A stretch of DNA of 64,000 bases, taken from the NCBI GenBank assembly GCA_963575745.1, contig CAUYUJ010003958.1:296658-360657 (forward strand). Reading direction: 5' to 3'. Origin of the DNA: Prorocentrum cordatum. Its lineage: Eukaryota > Sar > Dinophyceae > Prorocentrales > Prorocentraceae. The notes under the pieces were generated by a model that worked only from the letters and a program-made list of their open reading frames with translations, was not told where the DNA came from and searched no databases. Of the stretch, positions 54,077-63,771 are shown piece by piece; the stretch's first letter is position 1; each line of letters opens with the position of its first letter. A program made the translations under genes and the position numbers.

Positions 54077-54424
54077 ACAGTTCCAAGGTCGTGCTCAAAA
54101 AATCTGGCCAGGATTTCGAGGAGAGAACAGAAACAAGAAGGGCGTAAGGAACCTCCCAAACCTCGTCGAGCCTCGGGAACCTAACATGGCACCATGTATT
54201 TGCGCCGCATAGGTTGCGCCACATCGTTCACACTACATAGGTTGCGCCGCGTCGACTGCACCCCCTAGGTTGCGCTACACAAGCTGAACCGCACATATAG
54301 CCTACATCATAGATAACATCTCGCAGGCAGCCCCATACAGACTGCAACACTTATGTATTGCACCACATAGTTTGCGCCTCGCATCTTGACCCACGTAGTT
54401 CGTACAGCTTAGATGTAAGTGTAG
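54077..54424. other. No gene; TAGGTTGCGCC-type repeats
   Basis: Degenerate units such as ACATAGGTTGCGCCACATCG recur between about 54195 and 54420. Confidence 0.5.
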
Positions 54425-54439
54425 TTGGTCCACGCTGGC

Positions 54440-54680
54440 GCACTGTTTGGAGTCCACAACGTTTGGGGTCCACACTGTTCGGAGTCTACACTGTTTGTGG
54501 TCCACGCTGTTCGGAGTCTACACTGTTTGTGGTCCACACTGTTCGGGGTCTACACTGTTTGTGGTCCACGCTGTTCGGAGTCTACACTGTTTGTGGTCCA
54601 CACTGTTCGGAGTCTACACTGTTTGTAGTCCACACTGGTTGTGGTCCACACTGTTCGGAGTCTACACTGTTTGTTGGGGT
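54440..54680 (+). repeat. 32-bp minisatellite
   Basis: The unit GGTCCACACTGTTCGGAGTC followed by TACACTGTTTGT repeats about six times with small changes. Confidence 0.9.
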
Positions 54681-54811
54681 CCACCATATGTGTCATGTGC
54701 TCACCACTGTCGTGTCTATCTTATGCACGTGTGAGTTCTTGCCACACGCACCCCTCGAGCGGCAGTCGCACAGATAAACGCAGAGAAGACAACTCAATTC
54801 ACTAAACTCAC

Positions 54812-55050
54812 GTCTTGACTTTCTCATCCCACGACTTGGCAACCTCCCTGGCGAACGCTGATGCCATCTTGCTCGCGACTTCAACCGAAATCCTCAGGTG
54901 AATGAGCTGCTTCTTTTTATGGGAGTACGCCCTCGAGTGCACCCGATCGCGCACTTTCGACCATGTGTTCCCAGGCCCCAGCTTCCCCAAGTCAAGGAGG
55001 TCGCTGAAGAAGTCGGACTCCGCATCCTCGGGAGCCGCCCCGCCAACCAC
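54812..55050 (-). CDS. Probable internal exon, hypothetical
   Basis: The frame reads GGAAPEDAESDFFSDLLDLG, then KKKQLIHLRISVEVASKMAS and AREVAKSWDEKVK. It ends in a canonical donor (GTGAGT, complement of 54806-54811). There is no ATG at its 5' end and the exact acceptor upstream (between about 55050 and 55100) is uncertain. It lies between two other minus-strand genes and may belong to one of them. Confidence 0.45.
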
Positions 55051-55090
55051 ATATCGAAATTGCGCCGCACGTCGCGGTGCAGTTTAGATA

Positions 55091-55480
55091 TGCCTGAACT
55101 TCGTTCCTCCGTCTCCTCCTCCTTGTCCTCCTCCTCCTCCTCTTCCTCATTCGTTTTTTTTTCAAACCGATTTGAAACAAAACTCTACCTCCTCATCCTC
55201 CTTGCCATCCTCCTCCTCCTCCTCCTGCTCCCTCCTTCCTCCTCCTCCTCCTCTTTCTTCTAGCCGAGTTGGTTTTTTACTTCGCATTTTGGGTGCCTCC
55301 TCCTCCTCCTCCTCCTGCTCCTCCTCCTCCTCAAGCTCCCACTTCCTCACCTCCTCCAGGGTTTTCCCCGACCAGCCACCCTTCCCCTCTCCCCCCTCCC
55401 CTTCGTGTCCCCTCCCCCTCGCCGTCCCCGCTCGCCTTCCCCGCCGATGGTTTTCACGAACACAAAAACTGAAACATAAC
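55091..55480 (+). repeat. (TCC)n-rich stretch
   Basis: TCC triplets at about 55108-55150, 55195-55260 and 55300-55345, continuing as CT-rich text to 55435. Confidence 0.85.
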
Positions 55481-55481
55481 A

Positions 55482-55513
55482 TGAAAAATGAAACATGCAT
55501 GTTTCATGTTTCA
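55482..55513. repeat. AT-rich palindrome
   Basis: TGAAAAATGAAACATG meets CATGTTTCATGTTTCA with one mismatch; third member of the AT-rich hairpin family. Confidence 0.85.
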
Positions 55514-55599
55514 CTTGTGGTTTTTGTGTAACGGAAACGTGGCCGTGACATTAACCATGCATGTTTCCCACACGTTTCTGGATTCATATTTGTCATGTG

Positions 55600-56481
55600 T
55601 TATGTCCCTGGGCAGTCCTCCTTGGTCAGCTTGTCGCGGTTCGCCTCGATGATTGATGTCTCAGTCGGAGGGCGCTTGGACGTGATCCGCCTCCGCTTCA
55701 CCTCGGAGCCCGTCGTGCCCTGGTCGACCTTCTGGCCGTCGCCCGTCTTGTCTGCCTTGGTCTTCTTGACCTTGCCGCTCATGGCAATGTAGTCGCGTGG
55801 AGTGGGTGCAGGCGGCGGTGCAGATGCCAAGGCCTTTAACGTTTCAGCTGTCAGCGGCATGCCACCAACCTGTTTGGATTTTCCACTTGATCTCCAGAAC
55901 AGCTTAGCTTCGAGCTCGTCGATGTCAAAAGGCTTCTCGATAGTGGTCTCCTCATCGGTGCTCGGGACATCGACCAGCGGGACCTTAGGCTTGGGTGGGG
56001 CGGGTACCTCCACGACTTCATCATCATCATGATGATCATCAGCACTGTATTTGCTCTTGTCGATGTCCCTGCAGGCAGCCATCTTGTCGATGATGATCTG
56101 GAGCTGGCCGTGACCTTTCGATGCTCGCTTGGTGGTGCGGGCAATACTCTGCAACGACATCATCATAACACGCAAGCCGTATATGGATTTATCTGAGTCA
56201 GTGTAGCTCCAGGTCATGGTGTTTCTGGTCAACCACGCGTCAAACTGTTTTTGAAACAACCTTTGATTAGGCACCAACCCTCCTGATTTATCAACTATGC
56301 CATTGATCAAGTTGAACTGCTTTGATACCAATGCCCATGAACTCGTCAAGCCTTGCTTGGTCACCTTAGGAACGTTCCATAGCACACCAGGTTTGCAACT
56401 AGAGACCTGCACGTGATCCGAAAAGAGATCGTATGAGACATCGTTTGGTAAGTCAATCCCCTTGGTACGTTTGGCCGACAT
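55600..56481 (-). CDS. Hypothetical protein with basic C-terminus
   Basis: ATG 56481 (MSAKRTKGIDLPNDVSYDLF) gives 293 codons. Residues 1-130 are a coherent domain (WALVSKQFNLINGIVDKSGG, KQFDAWLTRNTMTWSYTDSD). A His/Asp and Pro-rich acidic linker follows, then a Lys-rich tail with VKRRRITSKRPP. No family was recognised. It is first in the minus-strand series 56481, 53844, 52131, 50303. The three small proteins all carry late basic clusters. Confidence 0.6.
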   Translation of the reverse strand: MSAKRTKGIDLPNDVSYDLFSDHVQVSSCKPGVLWNVPKVTKQGLTSSWALVSKQFNLINGIVDKSGGLVPNQRLFQKQFDAWLTRNTMTWSYTDSDKSIYGLRVMMMSLQSIARTTKRASKGHGQLQIIIDKMAACRDIDKSKYSADDHHDDDEVVEVPAPPKPKVPLVDVPSTDEETTIEKPFDIDELEAKLFWRSSGKSKQVGGMPLTAETLKALASAPPPAPTPRDYIAMSGKVKKTKADKTGDGQKVDQGTTGSEVKRRRITSKRPPTETSIIEANRDKLTKEDCPGT

Positions 56482-57122
56482 GCTCACACGAACCTTCGAA
56501 AACCAAAAAAAAGCTGCGGTGATGATGAGGGTGGTGATGGTGACGGTGGGAGACCTCAGGGATTCTGTGGATCTTTCCAAGCCCCACGGCCTTCCCAAAC
56601 CCCAGGATCCAGGATCCGAAACCCCAGGGCCCAGAACCCCGACCCCAGGACCCTCGAGCTGGGATGTTCGCCAACGCTCAGGCGAAGAGCTACTTACTCC
56701 GAATATGGGATGTGACCAGCGCTACGGCGAGGAGACACCCAACGCATTTAAACGAACATTGCGCGTGAAACGCTCGAACTCATATAGTTATATATATATG
56801 TGTGTGTATGTATGTATGTATGTATGTATGTATATATATGTATGTATATGTATAAAGTGCACGCCCCGCTGTTACGTGGCAACACTCGCAAATACACAAA
56901 AGAGAGGATGCATAATTCGAGGCGGGGCCATCTTTAAAACATGAAACTAAAGAAACACATGTATAGATAAATGTGCTCACGCTATATATAAAAGAAAAAC
57001 ATTGTTTTCAATGTGGATTTCAAAGAAATCGTTATATTGTGTCTTTAAATCGTACGTCCAGCTGGCCTTCTCTTTTCTATTAACAAGAATCTTGTATATA
57101 TAGAAGAGTTTGAGCGTGTGGG
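56482..57122. other. Gene-free stretch
   Basis: Contains (TATG)n at about 56793-56860 and AT-rich text at 56900-57110. No gene seen. Confidence 0.5.
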
Positions 57123-57591
57123 ATGGGGGTGCTCTGCGCGACGGGCGGGCTGTGCCGAAGTCACGAGGGAGCATCGGGATTTGCTCTGGAATTTGAGGAG
57201 CGCTATGTTTCCTTTGGCGGCGAGGAAAGCCTAGAAGCCTTCGTGCCCGTCGGAAAGCACCGTCTGTGCATGCTCAAGGTGGTCCGTGGTCTCAGCGCCG
57301 TGAAGGGCGCCTTGAACGAAACGACAATGTTAGAGCAAGTGCTTGGGAAGCTTCGCGTCGGAGAAGGAGACAACGTGGATGAAGCGTCGACTCCTGTGAA
57401 AAACGCTTCCGCAGCAGCGGGGGTTGCAGCAGGATCTCCCGCAGCAGCGGGAGAAAAAGGTCGGGATCCCATGGCGGATCTCCTCGGAACCGTGAAGGGC
57501 GCATCGAAAGCGAAGAAGGTGGCGGCGCGTCGCCAACCGGAGAAAACCCCTGAGAAACAGAAAATATTGTCTCGAGGCACGCTCTGCCTCT
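57123..57591 (+). pseudogene. Truncated paralogue of the 45090 gene
   Basis: From ATG 57123 (MGVLCATGGLCRSHEGAS) it follows residues 25 onward of the 45090 product. There are scattered substitutions, a short insert near 57517-57540 (VAARRQPE), and both hairpin sites. Homology ends at GGCACGCTCTGC (57591), after which the frame runs into (TATG)/(TA)n sequence. It lacks the original start and the C-terminal third. Confidence 0.75.
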
Positions 57592-57711
57592 CGCTCCGTG
57601 CGGTCGTCTTGGGCGGCGTCGGGCCTCCGCTGACTGATTACATGATGCATATATGTATATCTTGTGTATGTATGGTGTGTCGACGTATATGTATGTATAT
57701 ACGTATATATG

Positions 57712-57743
<32 letters not shown>

Positions 57744-58480
57744 ACACGGACGCAGGGGCGTGGCCCGCGGCCCAGGGCGGGGCCCGAGACTCTGGGACAG
57801 GACACAGGGCCTCATCATCGTAGGATGCTCATCATTCTCATCATCGCTATGATGGGGGGGGAGGAGGGGACAGCTACCAGCTGCGCGCTGGCGCCACCGC
57901 CGCTCCCCCGCGCCCGCCGGCGCATCCGCAGTGCGGCTGCGGGAGGGGCTGCGCCTCAATTCCTGCAGAGGCGGCCTGCAGGAATGTTGCACTTTTGGCG
58001 TCTAGTACAAACGCCCGAGCGGCCCGCTTTTTTTTTTGGGGGGGGCTCTTGGTTCACGGTGGAAGAGGAGACTATCATCATTCCCCGTGCCGCGTTCGCC
58101 TTCCCTCGACGACGATGTCGACGACTTCCCACATTCTGGCCTTGTTTTTCTGGGGGGTGTTCTCGGAGTCGTTCGGGGCGTTCGTTCGTGTGTGCATGCT
58201 TCTGAGTTTCCTGCGCGTCGTTCGGGCCGCTCGTCCTGGTGTGAGTCGTTCGGGCCCCTCCTCACCAGCCCATCTCACAGCAGCAACCCTCGCGAAGCAT
58301 GCCGACGGTCGTGTTTTTTCAGGCGTGTGTCCGCTGGTCCCCGCATATCTCCCTTGTTCCTCGTTCCTCCCGCCCCCTTGTACATCCTCCTTGTGGGGGG
58401 ATGCGGCCGTTTGCTTGCCCTGCGGCGCTGGGCTCGAGACCAGAGGGCGGCCGCGTGTGCGCGCGCATGGCTTCGGCATC
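57592..58480. other. No gene
   Basis: (TA)n-type run at 57690-57740; the rest, although open in one frame, has no coding character until the ATG at 58481. Homology to 46408 begins near 58396, so 58396-58480 is probably the 5' leader of the next gene. Confidence 0.45.
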
Positions 58481-61400
58481 ATGGCCGCCGCAGCCGCTCC
58501 GCCTCCAGACCCAGGAGACGCTCGCCCTGCAAACGCGCCTCTGCGGGTCGGGCACGACCGCGAGGCCAACGAATTTGTGGAGTTTTGGCACCAAGAAGAC
58601 AAAAAGAAAGACCCCGACAGAGTGCTCATGAATCCACGGAAACTAAAGGGGACAATATTCGGATTCGGGTACGTTATGCGCCGCAGCAGCGGCGCGGCTT
58701 GCCATTATGACTCTGGCAGACGCATATGTAAGAAGATTCATTTCTGCTCGCAGTGGCCGTGTCCCAGCGACCATCGTCTGGCGGACGGTTCTGTGGACTA
58801 CAGTAAGTGGTCAGACTTGCAAGCGCCCTGGCATTTAGTGCAATGCGCGGGCGGGTGGCCCGCAGGAGCTGGAGCCCCCGCAGCAGCGGAGGCGCCGGCC
58901 GAGGCGTGCGAGGTCCCTGCTGAAGCGGCAGCGGAGCCGTCGGTGGGCCCTGCTGAAGGCCCCGCAGCAGCGGGGCCGTCAGCGGAGGCGTGCGTGGCCC
59001 CTGCTGAAGTGGCAGCGGAGCCGTACGTGGGCTCTTCTGACGGCCCCGCAGCAGCGGGTGCGTCAGCGGAAGCGTGCGCGCCTCCTCCTGAAGTGGCGGC
59101 GGCACCGTGCGCGTGCCCTTCTGCAGAGCCCGCAACAGCGGAGGCGTCCGTAGGTCCTGCTGGCGCGCATGGCGCCGACGCAATCGCCGAGGCCGCTTCC
59201 GCAGTGGAGGCTGCCCTGAAGGGCTCCGCGGCAACAGCAGCTCTCTCAGCAAAGGAGGTTGCCCCTGTCGCTTTCCCCCAACCCGCCCCGCTTGCTGTTC
59301 GCGACATAGCGGAACCCGTGCTTCCAGGGGCGGAAGTTGCTGCAGTGACCGCCTGTGAACAGACAGCCGCGAACGCAGGCGCTGCGGTTGCCCCTGCAGG
59401 CGCCCCCGCAGCAGCGGGGGCGCCTGCAGGGGCACTGTCAGAACAAGGCCAGAGGTGCTTCGAGAAATTGATGAAGTTGTCGCGCAGCATTCGCGGAAGG
59501 CCGGGGGGAGGCCGAGAGTGGATAGGGCATTCTGCTTTCGTAATCTTTGCGCTTCTGTGGAAGGTGCGCGTCTACGTGTGGGAAGGACGGAACAGAGTCG
59601 ACCTTTGCAAAGCTGTCTTGCCGCCGTGGAAACTAGAGGAGTTAACCCGCGAGCCTGCGGTGGACGCGATCGCGTGTTGCGCCGTCCCCCGAGAATCGGG
59701 GCCACCGGACTGGGCCCCCGTGTCGGAGGAGTATCCTTTGTTTCTATGCAATCATTTTTATCGCAGGCGTCTCCACCGACTTTGTGGATTTCACGGGAGA
59801 TGCTTCGACGGTGGACGGTTTCTATTCGCTCTCGGTGTGTTCGTCGTGTCCACAGTCGCAGACGGGGACTGCGGTTTGGATTGCATGTTGCGGATGACCC
59901 AGGAGGTTTCCACGCGAGGGTCTCGCAGGGAGCTCCGCCAGGACAGTTGCTCTCTCCGACCACCCTGATCCTTCGCTTCCATCTCTGCTGCCCCCACATG
60001 CTCTCCCCCTCCTTCTCTCCCCATTTTGCCTTCATGCCTCTCCCATCGCGCCCCCCTCTCCCCTCGCGCCCTCCCCACCGAGTCTCCCTGCCCCTCCTCC
60101 ATGCCCGCCCGCCAGGACATCGCGGACCACATCGTGCAAAGGGTGCGTCTGGCGTGGTTCCTCGACGTGGTGGTCCTGACACAAGAAGTCACGCAGGATG
60201 ACGTCCAGGAGCTTCGTCGCCTGCAGAGCGCCTTAGACGACGAAGAACTTGTCCCGCAGCCTGGCCACGCCGCCCCTCCGAGAGCACAGGGCGTTGCCGC
60301 CGCAGCAGCGGCGGCGCCGCCTGAGGACTTGGCAGTGGTGGAAGTCGACGCCGAGGCTGTCTGTCAGGAGCTCGTGCAAGCCATCCAATGGTGGACAGGA
60401 CTGACAGACGCTGCGTGCGCCCTGGACGTAGCTCGGGAGTTGATGCCCGCAGAGCGGGAGGAGCAGCTCTTGAGGTACAGGAACCGCGGCTGCGAGCGCA
60501 AAGCCCCCGCCCAGAACAAGAAGCGCGCGGTGGTCCCGTCGCTCCCGTGCTCGAGGATGGAGATAGCGGGTGCTTTCGACGAGCACATGCGCTCTTTAGG
60601 CTGGACGCCTGGAGACCGCTTTCCGTATGGAGGGGCGCGTGCATTCATGGATGCGTGGGACTGGGGTTCCATGTCCCGTCTCTCTCTCAGGAAGCGCACG
60701 CACGTTGTGCGGCGCTGGCACAAGGCTTTTCTGTCGTCGAAACACGCCTCCGCAGTAGCGGAGGCTGTTCGGCATCCGCGGGGACACGAGACGCAGCACG
60801 GGCAGGGGCGCCTCCTGAAGTGGAAAGGGGGGAAAAGGATACCACAACAGGGACAGGGGCCAGCTCGAAAATGCCCTTGGCTGCGGCAAGCTCTGTTTGA
60901 ATGGTGGAGTTCCATTCGGCACAGTGTGGATTGGAAGATGATCAAAAGTGGAATGCGAAGTACCCAAAGAGAGCCAGCGAAGATAGCAAGGTTCACGCAA
61001 AGCATGCTCCAGACCAAAGCGTTGGAGCTCATGAGCGAGTACGTCACGCAGCAGCTGCGGATCGGGCAGCGACCCGCCGCCGTGGAGTTGAGGTCGCGCT
61101 GGTGGGCCTCCTGGCGCAAGGAATACGGCCTCAGCATGCGGTACCCGAACAGGAAGTACAAGTGCCCGCTGCCCGTCTTGGAAGAGCGCCTCGAGCGAGG
61201 CTGGCTGAACGTGTTTAGGGTACGCGCCGCGTGCGTGCTACTCAACGAGCAGGATCCCGAGATGGAGAACTTCGACCAGTCGCCTTTCCACCACAATGAA
61301 ACAGGATCAGCTGGCGTGAGGACCCTCGCAGTAGCGGGGGTCGAAGTGCCACTGGTGGAGTGCCACGGCGCGGTGCGGGAGCGGTGGGCGGCCAATTTCA

Positions 61401-63100
61401 TGACAATGAGCGACAAGGATCGACTGCGGAGAGAAGGCCCCCCACCGATGGAGTGCATGTTCAAGGCGGAGGGGGGGGGAGAGAAGTTGAGGCCGCGCCT
61501 GCTCGAACACCTTCGGCGCCGAGGGTTCGGCAGATGGGTGTCGGCGACCACCAGCACCAAGGGGTCTTACCGGACACCGTGCGTGCTCGCGTACCTGGAC
61601 CGCCACCTCCCTCATCTGCCAGAGCCTCCGCAGCAGCGGGAGTGGAGAATTATGATGGCGGATGATCATGGCCCTCACTTGTCCCCGCTTGTGAGTAAGC
61701 TATGTTGGTCTCGAGGGTACGTGTTCATCCCGCACGGGGGCGGCGTAACCCCAATCCTCCAAACTGTGGGCACACATCTGAATCAACACGCCAAGCGCGA
61801 GTACATGAAGAGAGAAGGAGCCGCGCTGCTGAGAGCCATGAGGCTGGGCCAGTGCGTCCCGCAGCTGGACAAGTTAGAATGCATTGACTTGATGGTGGAA
61901 GTGATGTCCCAAATGAGTCTTCACTTGGCTGCGGCAGACGGGTGCTGGGAAACTGGTTTCAAGGCAAATCTGTGGGATGCGGACTTGGACGCGCGCATAT
62001 GCAAGGAGGCAGGCCATTTCTGGAGAAAGTTGGGGATGCGTGAGAAGGTCGCCGCCGCAGTAGCGGAGGTCGAAGAAGAGGTGCAGGCGGGGCGCTTGAG
62101 ATGGACTTACAAAGACATCATGCGATTGGTCCTCCCGCACCCTCGACGCGGCCACTGCGACGACGTGTTCGCAAACCTTGGAGACGACGCGGCTCTGGAC
62201 GAGGGCGACAAGATTTGGCATGGCATGGAGGGGGCGGAAGACGCAGCCGAGGGTCTCCGCAGCAGCGGGGGCACTGAGGGTGGCAATTCCGTCGACGCCC
62301 TCGAAGGAGATGAAGATGATGGGAGCGAGGACGACGACGGGTGGAGCGCCGCTGGCGAGTTTGACTACGAATGGGCCAATCAAAGTCTCACCGCAGCAGC
62401 GGCGGGGGAGAGCGCGCTGGAGGCACCGCCTGGCCTGTCGACGTCTCGTATGGAAACTGCGGAGCAGACGTCTGAATTGATGAGAACGTATTCGTCGATC
62501 GCTGAGGAGTTGCGCAGCTGGGGCGACATCGCGGGGGCCACGTTCATGGAGACGCAATTACGGAAAGAACGGAGGCGAGTGCGTGAAGTGTCGAAGGAAG
62601 ATCCTGGGGTTCAGCGAGCCCTCGCAGCATACGAGGACGCCCGCGAGGCGACGCTCAGAAACGAGAAACGACAGCGGGATGTCGAGGCGCGGCGCAGAGA
62701 AGAGCTAACCCGCCTGGGGGACGACGTAAAGAAAGCGCGCAAGCTGCTGAGGACACAGCAAGCCAAACTCTTAGACGCAGAGGCAGCCATAGATATCAAA
62801 CACAGGATGAAGCATGTCGGGTTATCCGAGCTGGGCGCGGGCCTTCGCAGCTGCGGAGGCGCGGCGGGTCGAACGTCGAGGTGCGACGCGCTGAATCGCC
62901 TTGCGATTTTGGGTTCTGGGCTTTCTGCAGCTCAGCGGTCAGATTTTGATTGGTTTCGGCGGGAATGGGACGCCGCTGGCATGGAGGACTTCGGTGGAAA
63001 GTGGCCGGGGACGTTTGCCACATGGTTGCAGAACGTCATAGACGAGTACTTGGGGGGCAACCCGAGAGCTTTCAGCATATTTGTGCACAGTGAGACGTGA
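58481..63100 (+). CDS. OTU-protease-motif / DDE transposase-like fusion, two exons
   Basis: ATG 58481 begins exon 1 (58481-59941). Splicing a 174-nt intron joins it in frame to exon 2 (60116-63100), about 1,481 residues in all. Exon 1 carries an Ala/Pro-rich region with many hairpins. An OTU-like segment follows: VYVWEG (W367), LCNHFY (H425) and DGDCGLDCM (D461, C464). The His motif precedes the Cys motif, the reverse of ordinary OTU domains. Exon 2 has a helix-turn-helix-like stretch, then DDE-type blocks NFDQSPFHHNE (D874) and MMADDHGPHLSP (D1003/D1004). A third block, ILQTVGTHLN, has Gly where the acid is expected. Transposase-protease fusions occur in protist elements; activity here is uncertain. 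Confidence 0.6.
59389..59434 (+). repeat. Longest GC hairpin, 21-bp perfect stem
   Basis: The standard copy GCGCCCCCGC-AGCA-GCGGGGGCGC is extended by CCCCTGCAGG on the left and CCTGCAGGGG on the right. Pairing is unbroken for 21 bp. It lies inside the coding frame (reading APAGAPAAAGAPAGA). Confidence 0.9.
59942..60115 (+). other. 174-nt GA-AG intron flanked by an 11-nt direct repeat
   Basis: CCGCCAGGACA occurs at 59935-59945 and 60109-60119. Cutting CAG-GACAGT...CGCCAG-GACATC restores RELRQD-IADHIVQRV. The intron is pyrimidine-rich and contains an in-frame TGA (59966). Confidence 0.7.
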
Positions 63101-63442
63101 CGCCGTTTGTCTGGCTCCCTGGCGCTTGCGCTCCCTGCAGCTGGGGGCCTCTGAGAGGCGCGGCCCGCCGCAGCAGCGGCGAGGCGCGGGGTGTGAGTTC
63201 GGGCAGCAGCCACTGCTCTTCCACCTGCCTGCGACTGAGGTGCCGCGTGCGCGCGCGGACGTAGCGCAGGCCCTGCGCAGAAGAAACAGGGAGGAGGGGG
63301 GACGGGGGAGGAGGTGAGAGGAGGGGGAGAGCAGGCAGGGGGAGAAAACCACGCGGGTGTCGATCACTCCGCCCCTCCTCCTGCTCTCCCCCCTCCTTCT
63401 CCCTGATCTCTCCTGGTCATTATATCATTCCTCTCTCTATCC

Positions 63443-63474
<32 letters not shown>

Positions 63475-63482
63475 CGTCGTCC

Positions 63483-63524
<42 letters not shown>

Positions 63525-63543
63525 CTCTCTCACTATCTCCCTG

Positions 63544-63633
<90 letters not shown>

Positions 63634-63771
63634 TCTCTCTGCCCGCCCTTTCCTTCCCTATCCGCCCCGTCTTCCTCCTCTTCGCCCCGTCCCCCTCCTT
63701 CCACCGCCGTTTCGGCCCCAGGAGTTCGGCTGTGACGGCCGCCCCCCCCTGCAACGCGGGGGCAGGGGGCG
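63101..63771. other. No gene; (TC)n tract
   Basis: 3' flank with one GC hairpin (63166), then (TC)n at about 63432-63470 and 63485-63640. Pyrimidine-rich sequence leads to the next start. Confidence 0.7.

Noticed and set aside
54440-54680. CRISPR-like array
   Set aside because: Head-to-tail 32-base units without unique spacers, in eukaryotic DNA.
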